33,321 nucleotides of DNA from assembly GCA_903865015.1 (NCBI GenBank), contig CAIPID010000296.1:1-33321 (forward strand), given 5' to 3'. The notes beneath the pieces are model-generated. The model was not told the DNA's origin, made no database searches, and worked only from the letters and a program-made list of their open reading frames with translations. How positions within the stretch are numbered: position 1 is the stretch's first letter; every line of letters begins with the position of its first letter. The translations under genes were made by a program, and so were the position numbers. Positions 1 through 9,565 of the stretch are shown here, piece after piece. The DNA is from an uncultured beta proteobacterium (GTDB taxonomy: Bacteria > Pseudomonadota > Gammaproteobacteria > Burkholderiales > Burkholderiaceae_B).

Positions 1-558
1 CAAGAAGGCTTGCATCAGCGGCTTCGACAGATCATCGATGCGTGCCGATTGGTTGTAGCGATCGTCAAACGGCACCTTGGCTGCCAGACTCAACAGCTCC
101 TGCTCGGTATCACCTTTCGCCTCGACAGTGCTGCTGTAGCGCCGGATGAAGTAACGCCACGTCTTCTTGTTCGCGGTGACGGCTTCCGGCGCCTTGTACG
201 GACGATTCTGCCCACCCGGGGCCCACAGCACGATCAGATTGCGCCCCTCAACTTTCTCGAGGCTCAACACAGGGAAATAAGGCGGCTGAATCAAATGGCA
301 GTCAGCCAGTAGCTCCTGCTGAATCTTGTCGAGCTGGTTATCAGCCAGCCCCACAGGTGGGAAAACCGGCTGGCCGTTGGCGTCGCAATCCTGCCCGATC
401 ACCACATAACCGCCGCCGAGGTTTTCGAAGTCGTTGGCAAAGGCGCAGACTGTGCGGATGATCGCGTCCGGATTCCATCCGGCTTTGTACTCGATGCGCT
501 CGCCCTCCACTGTGCGCTGGCGCAGCAGGTCGGTGAGATTGATTGGGAGCTTTGTCAT
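1..558 (-). CDS. AlbA_2 (Schlafen-type) domain protein, 3' truncated by window edge
   Basis: I translated this frame by hand: 186 codons are open from the ATG at 558 to the window edge, so the C-terminus is missing. The N-terminal 60 residues contain ERIEYKAGWNPDAI, then VCAFAND, then GGGYVVIG. This is the hallmark of the AlbA_2 (Schlafen AlbA-like, formerly 'divergent AAA-4') domain. Family members are usually 450-560 residues, with the AlbA_2 domain followed by further C-terminal domains, and are often annotated as putative ATP-binding or transcriptional regulators. The start lies 9 bp after the hsdR stop, so it is probably the last gene of the hsdM-hsdS-hsdR operon. AlbA_2 proteins often sit beside type I restriction genes. 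Their exact role there is not settled, so the functional link is inferred. A decayed second AlbA_2 gene lies upstream of hsdM. Confidence 0.85.
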   Translation of the reverse strand, partial: MTKLPINLTDLLRQRTVEGERIEYKAGWNPDAIIRTVCAFANDFENLGGGYVVIGQDCDANGQPVFPPVGLADNQLDKIQQELLADCHLIQPPYFPVLSLEKVEGRNLIVLWAPGGQNRPYKAPEAVTANKKTWRYFIRRYSSTVEAKGDTEQELLSLAAKVPFDDRYNQSARIDDLSKPLMQAFL

Positions 559-567
559 ATTCATGCC

Positions 568-3500
568 TCAGACCTGCCCGCCCACGCCTTTGAACTTCTC
601 AACAAAAGTCGCGATTTTCTGGAACACGCTTTGCTTTTTGGTCAGGTACTGCGGATTAAGCGGGCTCATCTTTGGCAGAAGAGCATTCAGTTCAGTGCCA
701 TTGTCACTGGCAAATTCCCGTTTCAGCGAAGTGGTGATGTAGCGCTTGGCCGCTTCTACATTCAGGCTCTCGGCGCTGATTAGCACTTGCGCTTCACGCT
801 GTTGTTCTGCTTGGGCAAAGTTGAAGAAGGCGTCAATCACACTGGCCTTATCGCCAATCTGATCGAGGTCAGTTTGGTTAATAAAATCGACCAGCAAGCT
901 CTCTTTGGCACGGTTGCCCAGGCTGGCCCGAATCACCCGGCGTACGTCTTCAATCAGTGAGGCCTTGTCCTTAATCTTTTTATTATTATCAAAAATCAAT
1001 TCCAAAATATAGTCCAGGTTGATCTCTTGCGATTTCAAAAGATCAACCTCAAAGACCACGTCATCCCAATCAACGGTCGATTTTTCTTTTTCAGCTACAG
1101 ATTTTTCTCGGCGCTGCCAATCGCGAATATCGTTGTAGCTTGAACGGTAGTCCTGAATTTTCCGTTCAGTTGGCATCTTGATCGATTGCAGTGCTGCCAG
1201 ATCTTCATTGCCTAAATAATGTCTGGCCTTGAACTCCTCAACCGCCGCCGGGTCGTTCATGTCGATTTTCTGCAAGGCCTTCAGGCTGGTAAATTCATCG
1301 TAGTTTTGCAGCACGTTTTCAATGCGCAAATACTCGCCAAATAGTTTTGCGAAAGCCTTTTTTTCAGACTCCTTTTCAATGGCAGAGGGATCAGGAAAAC
1401 GCTGCTCCAACTCCCTCACTACTTCCACAAAGCCACGCCGCGCTTCACCGGTGGCCACATCGGTAAAGCCTTCCATGTATTCCTTGTAGCTTTTTTCCAA
1501 CACCACATTTTTGGTGTTGGTATCTCCAAACAAGGTGATGGCGTCGATGGTCGCCTGCTCCAGATCGCGGAAGGTGACGATATTGCCAAAGGTTTTGGTG
1601 GCGTCATAAATACGGTTGGTACGGGAAAAGGCCTGCATCAAACCGTGGTAGCGCAAGTTTTTATCAACAAATAAGGTGTTCAGCGTAGGGGCGTCAAAGC
1701 CTGTCAGGAACATACCCACCACAATCACCAAGTCGATTTCCTTAGTCTTAACTTGCTTGGCAAGATCGCGATAGTAGTTTTGAAAACCATTGCTATCCAC
1801 GCTGAAGTTGGTTTTAAACAGAGCGTTATAGTCAGCGATGGCCGCGCTTAAAAACTCTTTGGCGCTGCTATTCATGGCTGAAACATCAAAGCTTTCATCC
1901 AGAATATCGCCTATGGCATCCTGCTCTTCATTGGCCGCAAACGAGAAGATGGTGGCCACTTTCAGCGGCTTGTCAGTGGCTTTTTGCAACTCCTTGAACG
2001 CCTCGTAATACAACTTGGCGGCATCCACACTGCTCACAGCAAACATGGCATTAAAGCCTTTAACGCCAGCCTGCAGGCGATGGGTTTTTTGCCGGAAGTT
2101 ATTCAAGATGTACTGGGTAATTTCCCGAATACGATCAGGGTGCAACAAGGCTTGCTTGTTTTCCGCCGCACTGAGTTTTTTCTCGTCCTGTTCGCTTTCA
2201 ATAGCTTTGAAGTGCGGGCGCACATCGTTGTAGTCGACCTTGAACTTGAGCACCTTTTCATCACGAATAGCATCGGTGATCACGTACGAATGCAGTTCAC
2301 GGCCAAACACGCTAGCGGTCGTCTCTGCGCCGAGCGCGTTTTGCGGGAAGATCGGCGTACCCGTAAAGCCAAACTGATAAAACTTTTTGAATTTCTTCTT
2401 CAGGTTTTTCTGCGCTTCGCCAAACTGGCTGCGGTGGCACTCATCAAAAATAAACACCACTTGCTTGTTGTAGATAGGCAGATCGCCTTCGTTCTTCATC
2501 AGGTTGTTGAGCTTCTGGATGGTGGTGACAATGATTTTGTTGTCGTCCTTATCCAGATTACGCTTGAGGCCTGCGGTGCTGTCAGATCCATTCACGCTGT
2601 CGGGCGAAAAGCGCTGGTATTCCTTCATGGTCTGGTAATCCAGATCTTTACGATCCACCACGAAAAAAACCTTGTCGACAAACTCCAACTCGGTGGCCAA
2701 GCGCGCCGCTTTGAAACTGGTCAGGGTTTTGCCTGAGCCGGTGGTGTGCCATATAAAGCCACCGCCCTCAAGATGGCTCCATTTCTTAGCCCGATAAGCG
2801 CTGCTTATTTTCCACAAGATGCGCTCAGTGGCGGCAATCTGGTAGGGGCGCATTACCAGCAGCGCATTGCTGACATCAAACACCGAATAGTGCAGCAGCA
2901 CATTGAGCAGGGTGTTCTTCTGGAAGAAAGTGGCGGTAAAGTCTTTCAGGTCTTTGATCAGGCTGTTATCCGCCTTCGCCCAGTTCATGGTGAAGTCGAA
3001 GCTATTCTTGTTGCGCTGAGTGGTGTTGGCGAAATACCGGCTATCGGTGCCGTTGGAAATCACGAACAGCTGCAAATACTTGAACAAGGACTGCTCGCTG
3101 TTATAGCTTTCTTTGCTGTAGCGGTGCACCTGATTAAAGGCTTCACGAATCGCCACGCCGCGCTTCTTCAGCTCAACCTGCACTAGCGGTAGACCATTGA
3201 CCAGCACCGTCACATCGTAGCGGTTGGCATGGCTGCCCATTTGCTCAAACTGCTTAATCACCTGCACCTTATTGCGGGCAATATTCTTTTTGTCCAGTAG
3301 GTAGATGTTTTGAATACGACCATCGTCAAACACAAAATCATGAATATAGTCATCATGGATTTTGCGGGTTTTATCCACGATGCTGTCGCTAGGTCTATCC
3401 AGCCAGGTCTCCACAAAACGCAGCCACTCGCCTTCGGAAAACTCCACATTATTAAGGGCTTGCAACTGCTCGCGCACATTGGCAAGCAGCTTCTCGGGGG

Positions 3501-3666
3501 TGGTTAAATCATGTACATATTCATACCCCTGCCTCTGCAAATCCTGGATGAATTCCCGCTCTAAATCATATTCGCTTTGGTAGTTTTGATTGGCCTCCCA
3601 TTCTTTGCCGTATCTATCGAGTACGATAAAGCTATTTGATTCAGCAACAGCCTTGTATTCGTACAT
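568..3666 (-). CDS. hsdR: Type I restriction enzyme, HsdR subunit (type IC-like)
   Basis: Motor and nuclease subunit of a type I restriction-modification complex. It translocates DNA using ATP and cuts far from the recognition site when the target is unmethylated. The 1032-residue length is close to EcoR124I HsdR (about 1038). Visible motifs: PD-ExK nuclease D151, E165 and K167 (VELKK); Walker A GSGKT at 310-314; DECH at 408-411; a GFTGTPIF helicase motif; and, late in the motor domain, a TGFDAP and QAFSRTNR stretch. D151, E165, K167 and D408 fall at the same numbers I recall for EcoR124I, which supports the type IC family. The minus-strand start at 3666 has an AGGGA Shine-Dalgarno about 7 bases upstream. 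The gene is separated from hsdS by an unusually long 419-bp AT-rich gap, so it may have its own promoter. All motor and nuclease residues are intact. Confidence 0.97.
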   Translation of the reverse strand: MYEYKAVAESNSFIVLDRYGKEWEANQNYQSEYDLEREFIQDLQRQGYEYVHDLTTPEKLLANVREQLQALNNVEFSEGEWLRFVETWLDRPSDSIVDKTRKIHDDYIHDFVFDDGRIQNIYLLDKKNIARNKVQVIKQFEQMGSHANRYDVTVLVNGLPLVQVELKKRGVAIREAFNQVHRYSKESYNSEQSLFKYLQLFVISNGTDSRYFANTTQRNKNSFDFTMNWAKADNSLIKDLKDFTATFFQKNTLLNVLLHYSVFDVSNALLVMRPYQIAATERILWKISSAYRAKKWSHLEGGGFIWHTTGSGKTLTSFKAARLATELEFVDKVFFVVDRKDLDYQTMKEYQRFSPDSVNGSDSTAGLKRNLDKDDNKIIVTTIQKLNNLMKNEGDLPIYNKQVVFIFDECHRSQFGEAQKNLKKKFKKFYQFGFTGTPIFPQNALGAETTASVFGRELHSYVITDAIRDEKVLKFKVDYNDVRPHFKAIESEQDEKKLSAAENKQALLHPDRIREITQYILNNFRQKTHRLQAGVKGFNAMFAVSSVDAAKLYYEAFKELQKATDKPLKVATIFSFAANEEQDAIGDILDESFDVSAMNSSAKEFLSAAIADYNALFKTNFSVDSNGFQNYYRDLAKQVKTKEIDLVIVVGMFLTGFDAPTLNTLFVDKNLRYHGLMQAFSRTNRIYDATKTFGNIVTFRDLEQATIDAITLFGDTNTKNVVLEKSYKEYMEGFTDVATGEARRGFVEVVRELEQRFPDPSAIEKESEKKAFAKLFGEYLRIENVLQNYDEFTSLKALQKIDMNDPAAVEEFKARHYLGNEDLAALQSIKMPTERKIQDYRSSYNDIRDWQRREKSVAEKEKSTVDWDDVVFEVDLLKSQEINLDYILELIFDNNKKIKDKASLIEDVRRVIRASLGNRAKESLLVDFINQTDLDQIGDKASVIDAFFNFAQAEQQREAQVLISAESLNVEAAKRYITTSLKREFASDNGTELNALLPKMSPLNPQYLTKKQSVFQKIATFVEKFKGVGGQV

Positions 3667-4085
3667 GCTTTATCCCTAAATTCGGTTTCTTTTGCTTTTG
3701 GTTTAATGAAAAAGATAAATGGTGTTGATTCCATTCACCAAATAACGCAAAAGACGGTTGTCATCTTCGGTGAGATTGGCTATTTTTTGCCAGCGTATTT
3801 CGAGTACCTAGAGATTTTAATGATTCGAGCCTCGTACGGAATGTTTTTGGCGTCATCATCGGTATCTAATAAGTAACTTACCTTCGAAAATGCTTTTGCA
3901 GTTGTCTAGTGTTGTCTTTTGTCTTTTGTCTTTTGTCTTTGATTTTATATTCTTTATTAAATTGCGGCGTTAATTTCTCATTTGCTTAGCGTACTGAGTT
4001 GGTGATAACACTTCGGTCTTGCCCTCAATAGTTTGGGTCACAATTGGCAAATGAATTGAGCTAGTTTTTCAGCGGCTTGCTCATG
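3667..4085. other. AT-rich intergenic gap between hsdS and hsdR, with ORF debris
   Basis: No intact gene is visible. On the minus strand, directly after the hsdS stop (4088-4086), the same frame stays open for 15 codons and reads HEQAAEKLAQFICQL. After a one-base shift, a second frame reads VTQTIEGKTEVLSPTQYAKQ and ends near 3979. Together these look like one decayed short coding segment, either an old C-terminal extension of HsdS or a lost small gene. I do not recognise it. The part nearer hsdR holds the heptamer repeat at 3913-3940 and is AT-rich enough to contain an hsdR promoter, but I cannot name a convincing -35/-10 pair. Confidence 0.45.
3913..3940. repeat. Heptanucleotide tandem repeat, 4 x TGTCTTT
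   Basis: Four perfect head-to-tail copies of TGTCTTT (AAAGACA on the coding strand of hsdR), 28 bp. It lies about 247 bp upstream of the hsdR start. Short tandem repeats of this kind slip during replication and can change promoter spacing. Here the repeat is outside any ORF, so an effect on hsdR expression is only a possibility. Confidence 0.9.
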
Positions 4086-5291
4086 TCAGGCCGGTATCCC
4101 TTCATGCTTAGGGAAGCTCAACAGCAAATCGCGGTAATACTCATACTGCTTTTGACGCAATTCAATTTCGCGCGGCAGGCCTTCGGTGATGGAGTTTGTT
4201 AGGGCGTCGAATTTGTCTAGGATTGCGACAATGTGAGCTTGTTCAGCGATTGTGGGGATAGGGACAATGAATGAATTTATTTGTTCTAAATTTAAATTAG
4301 GTTGCGCAGACCCTTTTGAATTTTTTTCTATGTATTGTTTCATTCGATTTGATGTCAATATATAAAATATATATTTCTTATTCACTGTTTGGCCTAATCG
4401 AATTATTGCCAGAGCTTGGTTTGTATTTGCTGGCAAAATATCTTCATTTACAATTGCAATTTTTCCAATGGTAGCTCCTGCAATTGTGAATAAAATATCG
4501 TCTGCTTCTAGCATAGAACGCTTCAATTCCATTTGATGTGTGATTTTATCGATATAAGATAACTTTTTCTTATTAATTCTTGTGCCATCAAAAGCTTCTG
4601 TCTTTACGAATGAGATACCACTTTGTTCATATGATTTAGGTGTAGTGCCTTTTGTTATTAAAGCTGCCAGCTCCCCCAACGTCTTCCACTCAATTTCTCC
4701 TTCTTCAAAACTCAACAACTGGTCGCGATAGTAGTTGTATTGTTTTTTGCGGGAGTTCAGCTCGGCTGTCAGCTCGGCTGTCAGCTCGGCGAAGGCGTCC
4801 AGAATACGGGCGATTTCAGCTTGGATTTCAAGCGATTTTTCTGGGTTTTCTGGGCATGGGATGGGGATTTGCAGCTCTTTTAAATTGCCTGCATTTAAAG
4901 CCGGAATTCCGTCATATGTACACAACGCCTGAATATCTGATTGCATTTCAAGCAACAGGTGATAAAGATACCTTATGCTAATTTTTAGGCTGCCATTGAT
5001 GGTGACCGAGTAATTCAGGTTTCCACGAAAATATTTTCCCTCTTGCCATGTTATTGATCCAACCCCAGCCCCACGGGTTGTTACACCAATTGGGTCATTA
5101 TCAGTATTCCACTCGTTGATAAAACCAAGCGGTTCGCGCCCACTGTTAATTACAGGGTATTCACCGGGGTTGGCTGAAATTATTTGCTTGTTTACTGATG
5201 GGCCTGTTTTTATTGTCGTAACTGCTCCCAATGCCTTCCATTGACATTCAACGCCATCCAGCAGCTTTTCCATAAAGTTCATGCTGCTCAT
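4086..5291 (-). CDS. hsdS: Type I restriction enzyme, HsdS specificity subunit (two TRDs)
   Basis: DNA-recognition subunit of the type I complex; it partners HsdM for methylation and HsdM plus HsdR for restriction. It is 401 residues with the usual duplicated layout. TRD1 covers about residues 15-150. A conserved spacer with the TAEL-type repeat at 168-178 and [14 protein letters not shown] follows. TRD2 covers about 200-350, and a second spacer ends in [13 protein letters not shown]. Each TRD reads one half of a bipartite target. The ATG at 5291 overlaps the hsdM stop by 4 nt (ATGA), so the two are translationally coupled. TRD2 (about 4250-4660) is markedly more AT-rich than the flanking spacers and hsdM, as expected for a swapped recognition domain. 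The target sequence cannot be read from the protein. Confidence 0.96.
   Translation of the reverse strand: MSSMNFMEKLLDGVECQWKALGAVTTIKTGPSVNKQIISANPGEYPVINSGREPLGFINEWNTDNDPIGVTTRGAGVGSITWQEGKYFRGNLNYSVTINGSLKISIRYLYHLLLEMQSDIQALCTYDGIPALNAGNLKELQIPIPCPENPEKSLEIQAEIARILDAFAELTAELTAELNSRKKQYNYYRDQLLSFEEGEIEWKTLGELAALITKGTTPKSYEQSGISFVKTEAFDGTRINKKKLSYIDKITHQMELKRSMLEADDILFTIAGATIGKIAIVNEDILPANTNQALAIIRLGQTVNKKYIFYILTSNRMKQYIEKNSKGSAQPNLNLEQINSFIVPIPTIAEQAHIVAILDKFDALTNSITEGLPREIELRQKQYEYYRDLLLSFPKHEGIPA
4758..4790 (-). repeat. 12-bp in-frame repeat encoding TAEL units in the HsdS spacer
   Basis: Plus-strand unit CAGCTCGGCTGT repeated 2.75 times, giving [11 protein letters not shown] on the minus strand at HsdS residues 168-178. 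In the EcoR124I/EcoR124II pair, two versus three TAEL copies change the length of the nonspecific spacer in the DNA target by one base pair. By analogy, copy number here is expected to set the gap between half-sites. Confidence 0.92.
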
Positions 5292-6844
5292 GCCTCCAGC
5301 TCCTCACCTTCAATCTCCGCCACAATGGCATCAATATCCGCCCGCAGCTGGTCGATCCTGGCGACCGTGATTTTTAGTTCGGCATTGAGCTCGCCAATAT
5401 CCACCACTTCGCGGTTGTCTTTGGCCTCGACGTAGCTGCTGACCGAGAGGTTGTAATCGTTGGCCGCAATGGCATCAAAGCTCACCGATTTGGCAAAGTG
5501 TTCCACATCCACTTTGCTATCGAAAACTTGCATGATGCGTTCGATATGCGCGTCCAGCAGCACGTTGTTATTGGTTTCTTTTTTAAACAGGCCGCTGGCA
5601 TCAATAAACTGGGTATCGGTGTCGGTTTTGTGTTTGGACAGCACCAGAATATTGACGGCGATAGTGGTGCCAAAAAAAAGGTTGGGCGCGAGCGAGATCA
5701 CGGTTTCGACGTAATTGTTATCCACCAGATATTGGCGGATTTTCTGCTCAGCGCCGCCACGGTAAAAAATTCCGGGAAAGCAGACAATGGCCGCGCGACC
5801 TTTGCTGGACAGATAACTCAGCGCATGCAGCACAAAGGCAAAGTCGGCTTTGGATTTCGGGGCCAGCACACCGGCCGGGGCGAAGCGGTCATCGTTGATC
5901 AGGGTGGGGTCGTCTGCGCCGATCCATTTCACCGAGTAAGGCGGGTTGGAGACGATTGCATCAAAGGGTTTGTCGTCACCAAAATGCGGATTTCGCAGCG
6001 TATCACCCAGCTGGATATCGAACTTGTCGTAGTTAATGTTGTGCAAGAACATGTTCATACGGGCCAAGTTGTAGGTGGTGTGGTTGAGCTCCTGCCCCCA
6101 AAAACCGTCTTCAATGATGTGGGCGTCAAAATGTTTCTTGGCTTGCAGCAGCAGCGAGCCGGAACCACACGCCGGGTCATAAATTTTGTTGACGCTGGTT
6201 TGCTTGTGCATGGCGAGCTGGGCAATCAGCTTGGAGACATGCTGCGGGGTGAAAAACTCGCCACCGGATTTGCCGGCGTTGGCGGCATAGTTGGAGATCA
6301 GGAACTCGTAGGCATCGCCAAACAGGTCAATGTGGTTGGCGTCAAACTCGCCAAAGTCTAGCTTGGCTACGCCTTTGAGTACGGCTGCCAAGCGGGTGTT
6401 TTTGTCGACGACAGTATTGCCGAGGCGGTTGCTGGTGGTATCAAAATCGGCAAACAGGCCTTTGATGTCGCGCTCGGAGGGGTAGCCGTTGGCAGAACTT
6501 TCGATGGAGGCAAAGATGGCGGCCAGATCGGTGTTCAGGCTCTCGTTAGTGTTGGCACTGGCGGCGATGGTCGCGAACAGCTGGCTGGGGTAGATGAAGT
6601 AGCCCTTGGTTTTAATGGCATCGTCTTTGATGTCTGAAGTGATGAACTTATCGGCAAGCTCAGCGTAGTTGATGCTGTCGTCACCGCCTTCGATGTAGCT
6701 GGCGAAGTTCTCACTGATAAAGCGATAGAACAGGGTGCCAAGAACATACTGCTTGAAATCCCAGCCATCGACGGCGCCGCGGACATCGTTGGCGATTTTC
6801 CAGATCTGGCTCTGCAGTGCGGCGCGTTGTTGGGTACTGGTCAT
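5288..6844 (-). CDS. hsdM: Type I restriction enzyme, HsdM adenine methyltransferase (type IC-like)
   Basis: N6-adenine DNA methyltransferase subunit. It is 518 residues, close to EcoR124I HsdM (about 520). The N-terminal helical domain starts with the typical [13 protein letters not shown]...[17 protein letters not shown] pattern. SAM-binding motif I is DPACGSG at 223-229 and catalytic motif IV is NPPY at 300-303. The C-terminus has an SDR-like helical tail that contacts HsdS. An AGGA Shine-Dalgarno sits about 8 bases before the ATG at 6844. First gene of the operon; its stop overlaps the hsdS start. No damage is visible. Confidence 0.97.
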   Translation of the reverse strand: MTSTQQRAALQSQIWKIANDVRGAVDGWDFKQYVLGTLFYRFISENFASYIEGGDDSINYAELADKFITSDIKDDAIKTKGYFIYPSQLFATIAASANTNESLNTDLAAIFASIESSANGYPSERDIKGLFADFDTTSNRLGNTVVDKNTRLAAVLKGVAKLDFGEFDANHIDLFGDAYEFLISNYAANAGKSGGEFFTPQHVSKLIAQLAMHKQTSVNKIYDPACGSGSLLLQAKKHFDAHIIEDGFWGQELNHTTYNLARMNMFLHNINYDKFDIQLGDTLRNPHFGDDKPFDAIVSNPPYSVKWIGADDPTLINDDRFAPAGVLAPKSKADFAFVLHALSYLSSKGRAAIVCFPGIFYRGGAEQKIRQYLVDNNYVETVISLAPNLFFGTTIAVNILVLSKHKTDTDTQFIDASGLFKKETNNNVLLDAHIERIMQVFDSKVDVEHFAKSVSFDAIAANDYNLSVSSYVEAKDNREVVDIGELNAELKITVARIDQLRADIDAIVAEIEGEELEA

Positions 6845-6974
6845 TGTTTTGTTCCTGTTTTAATACGGTTTGTTTGATGGCACATATTGGTCGGCGCTTT
6901 GGCTCAGGCCTGGCTGATAGGCCGTGTTTTGAGTCAAGTCAGGGCATGCGGTAGCGTGTGCCACTGCGCCTCCT

Positions 6975-7243
6975 CTACTGAATCAGCTTTCTCACTGTCA
7001 CCAGCTGCTCGATTGCCCGTCGTACGCGTGAGCGCGGTATTTCAAGCTCAACCCGCTGGTGAGTGTCGCTAATTTTTGTGTTGGGATAACGGCCCACGTC
7101 CTGAACGATCAGCTCCAGCACACGATGTGGCTCGATGCGTTGGCAAAAGCGATGCAATTTTTGGCGATTTCTTTCCAGTCTGCCGTCTTGCCTGATACTG
7201 GCCGCAAGCACTTTCGGTCAATGAGTTTTTCTTCTAGGCTCAC
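6975..7243 (-). pseudogene. Internally deleted AlbA_2 domain gene remnant
   Basis: From the GTG at 7243 (GAGGG about 11 bases upstream) one minus-strand frame reads SLEEKLIDRKCLRPVSGKT, then DWKEIAKNCIAFANAS. This is the first part of an AlbA_2 domain, but the glycine-rich continuation is missing and the frame stops soon after. In the next frame the reading continues RIEPHRVLELIVQDVGRYPN, then EIPRSRVRRAIEQLV, and stops at 6975. That looks like the C-terminal winged-helix end of the same kind of protein. The simplest account is a large internal deletion plus frame change that joined the first 35-40 codons to the last 55. It sits about 130 bp upstream of hsdM, mirroring the intact AlbA_2 gene downstream of hsdR. 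Confidence 0.7.
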
Positions 7244-7382
7244 GCTATATTTTTCCCTCACTGGATTCAATTTTGTTCGCTCCCGCTCTCTGAAACGACA
7301 TCACCTACGAGTCCTATGATCTATTTTTGATAACTGAAATTTGCAAAGCCGTCCTACCTACTGCGCGGGCAGGACATTGCCC

Positions 7383-7550
7383 TTAATTATTTGCCTCAAT
7401 GTCTTTCAAAATTGTAATAAGTCTAACAGACCATCGCTTAACACCTACAGGTTCTGGCGGTGAAAGCTTGGCTTCATGATCGCTAAGCGCGCTAGGGAGA
7501 CGCCATCCATCAAATCACCACCTAGCAACGTCATTAAAGCTAGATGACAT
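7383..7550 (-). pseudogene. Small ORF with an in-frame TGA, unrecognised
   Basis: Read on the minus strand from the ATG at 7550, this gives MSSSFNDVARW, a TGA at 7517-7515, then FDGWRLPSALSDHEAKLS and WSVRLITILKDIEANN to a TAA at 7383. Both sides of the TGA look like real protein (mixed hydrophobic and charged residues), so this is probably a 55-residue gene broken by one nonsense mutation. The ATG overlaps the end of a 22-codon ORF at 7608-7540 (begins MEFTTSTNIM, with AGGG upstream), which may be its old coupled neighbour. I know no family match, so no function is assigned. Confidence 0.4.
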
Positions 7551-7665
7551 CTGTTTCATCACCGGTCGCTGTAACGGTCATGATGTTTGTGCTAGTGGTG
7601 AATTCCATAGCAAGCGTCCCTAACCATTGTTGTTGGTATTAATCATTTAGAGGAGATTTCCGCTT

Positions 7666-7816
7666 ATGTGCTTATCGCAAAAATAATCAGGGTTACTTGA
7701 TCGATTTGTGCGATGAACGTTGGCGTGTCGTTTGTGGCTACGACAAAGCAATTCAATATCACCACATCGATGGTGCGACTTACGTTGAACTCCCTGTTGT
7801 CCTTTACGCAATGTGA
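7666..7816 (+). pseudogene. Small ORF broken by a one-base shift, unrecognised
   Basis: An ATG at 7666 follows a strong AGAGGAG ribosome binding site, but the frame stops after six codons at a run of five A. Removing one A opens a frame that continues NNQGYLIDLCDERWRVVCGY, then IDGATYVELPVVLYAM, to a TGA at 7814-7816. The restored product would be about 49 residues. It overlaps the recombinase remnant that follows. I do not recognise it. The homopolymer run makes a real frameshift or a sequencing error equally possible. Confidence 0.4.
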
Positions 7817-8379
7817 TCGCACCCAGCACCTGGAACGCTGTGCAGTCGGTCTTGAAGATCAGTCCCCGCATGCGGGGTAACTACACGTGCGCGTCTGTGC
7901 CGTTTCTCTTGAAGGGCATAGTCGAGGGTGCCGATGGTCGTGCATTGACAGCAGCTTGGACCCGCAAGGGCGCAGGCAAGTTGTACCGGTATTACATCCA
8001 CACCCGCGAAAACAAGGAGCACGCTGGCGCATCGGGTTTGCCACGGTTTCCGGCGATCGAATTGGAAGCTAATGTGGTGGCGCAACTGCGCCGTATCCTG
8101 TGCGCGCCTGATCTCAAGACCTGGGTGGCTCAATTCATGATTGCCAGAGACTCGCAGATTGATGAAGCTAGGGTGTACATCGCGATGCTGCAGATCGACA
8201 AGATCTGGGATCAGCTTTTCCCGGTCGAACAAGAACGCATTGTTCGTCTGCTGATTACCAAGGTGGTGGTCACGTCTCACAACATTGAATTGCAATTTCG
8301 GCCTAATGGCATCGAGCTGTTGGCAGCGGAAATAAGACTTCCCGTTGTCGAGGAAGATTCTGCAGAGGTGGTGGCGTGA
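7813..8379 (+). pseudogene. Large serine recombinase, C-terminal remnant
   Basis: 188 codons that match the C-terminal part of large serine recombinases. They begin at APSTWNAVQSVLK, just before the recombinase zinc-ribbon region. SVPFLLKGIVEGADGRALT and KLYRYYIHTR follow, then a coiled-coil-like helix and the conserved tail FPVEQERIVRLLITKVVV. Complete proteins are usually 500-700 residues with an N-terminal resolvase domain and its catalytic serine; neither is present upstream. The frame is closed by a TGA at 7786, so the listed GTG start is only the first available codon. I read it as the truncated integrase of an old mobile element. It cannot recombine DNA on its own. The stop overlaps the next gene by 4 nt (GTGA). 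Confidence 0.85.
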
Positions 8380-8804
8380 ACGAAATTAAGATTAAAGCCG
8401 CCGGCGAAGCGGATGTGGTGGTGGCCAGCGATGGCAGCTTGAATGTGACTTTCCCGATCAAGATCAAGCGCCGGGGGCGACGCAAGGCGGTAATGATGCC
8501 GGATGGTACGGACTTTCATCCTCGCGATTGGGATGGTGAGCCAACGCCAATACAAATGGCATTGGCCAGAGGTCACCGATGGTTGGCCATTTTGGAATCC
8601 GGACAGGTAAAGAACCTCACGGAGATTGCGACGCTGGAGGGAGTCGATAACAGCTATGTCAGCCGGATGGTCAACTTGACTTCGCTGGCGCCCGACATTG
8701 TCGCTGCTATCTTGGACGACACGCTACCAAACCATGTCACGCTTTTTGATATTGCGGTGGATCCGCCCGCGCTTTGGGAGCTGCAGCGGAAACGAGTTTG
8801 GTGA
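8376..8804 (+). CDS. Small helix-turn-helix partner of the serine recombinase
   Basis: A 142-residue protein starting at GTG 8376, overlapping the recombinase stop. Residues 58-75 (TPIQMALARGHRWLAILE) and the helix-turn-helix at about 81-100 (LTEIATLEGVDNSYVSRMVN) resemble small ORFs that often directly follow large serine recombinases in proteobacterial elements. The ParB-like helix-turn-helix suggests DNA binding, perhaps as a directionality or regulatory factor, but I know of no experimental assignment. The gene looks complete even though its recombinase is truncated. Confidence 0.8.
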   Translation: MNEIKIKAAGEADVVVASDGSLNVTFPIKIKRRGRRKAVMMPDGTDFHPRDWDGEPTPIQMALARGHRWLAILESGQVKNLTEIATLEGVDNSYVSRMVNLTSLAPDIVAAILDDTLPNHVTLFDIAVDPPALWELQRKRVW

Positions 8805-8899
8805 GGGTAAGAGTCTTATAAACACAATGTGATGAAAACTGAATCCAAGAGTTCCACAGCGCTTATTTTAAGACTCGTGATTATGAGCGGATTTGTAAG

Positions 8900-9550
8900 T
8901 CAGCTGCTGTGAACAACTAGCCCGCAGTTATCTAATTTATAGGGTCCCTCAAAGTGAGGTGAGGGATAGAGACCAGATTTCTTGGCGAGCATGTACAGAG
9001 CCACACGAAGCTGCTTACGAAGAGCTTTTTTCTCACCATCAAGGCCGCGCATATTTGCAACTATGTCGCCATGCAACTGGTCGTTTGGGCCTCGCGACGT
9101 GTCGTAAATACGAAGTCGACAGGCAACCTCATCCACGGCTAATGCCCTAACTTCCTTTGCAGCCAACTTGATCGCGCCCAAGTACTGCCTGTCAGGCTGC
9201 GGAGCGCGTCCTGATGTACCTTTCCGAACCGAGGCAGCCATCGATTCACCGCGCAGATGAAGATCCTCTGGTACGGCCTCCTCTGATTCCATAAGACGAT
9301 TCACCGAGCCGCCAATACTCGTAATGTCAGCAAATAGCGACTCGTCGATTTGCTCATATTCATCACCAATTTTTTTTACGTGTGCGGGACAAAATACAAA
9401 TCGCGCTAGCGTCTCATTGTCCCGCACAGGTCCAGGTGAGTGCTCGCCGACTTTGATGTTTTGGCAAAATCCATCTGAATCCTGCTGCAAGACAAAATCG
9501 ACGAAGCTCTTCTGCTCCCCGTTGAAAGCACCGATCTCATCGCACGTCAT
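8900..9550 (-). CDS. Uncharacterised protein, third gene of the TIGR04255-like operon
   Basis: 216 residues from the ATG at 9550. I do not recognise the family with certainty. The first third contains ETLARFVFCPAHVKK, then SLFADITSIGGSVNRLM. That pattern (F-x-x-P-x-H followed by a short SVNR strand) recalls small uncharacterised proteins seen in accessory regions. The middle is charged and helical (AAKEVRALAVDEVACRLRIY), and the C-terminus ends in KLDNCGLVVHSS. No membrane segment or signal peptide is visible. It begins 15 bp after the stop of the preceding gene, so it is very likely co-transcribed with the two genes upstream. Confidence 0.65.
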   Translation of the reverse strand: MTCDEIGAFNGEQKSFVDFVLQQDSDGFCQNIKVGEHSPGPVRDNETLARFVFCPAHVKKIGDEYEQIDESLFADITSIGGSVNRLMESEEAVPEDLHLRGESMAASVRKGTSGRAPQPDRQYLGAIKLAAKEVRALAVDEVACRLRIYDTSRGPNDQLHGDIVANMRGLDGEKKALRKQLRVALYMLAKKSGLYPSPHFEGPYKLDNCGLVVHSS

Positions 9551-9565
9551 TTCAATTTCGCTGAG

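Noticed and set aside
1984-2736. A 250-codon plus-strand frame opposite the first hsdR
   Set aside because: Mirror of the hsdR motor domain; no motif and no ribosome site.
5498-6361. A 287-codon plus-strand frame opposite the first hsdM
   Set aside because: Antisense to the methyltransferase with clear SAM and NPPY motifs.
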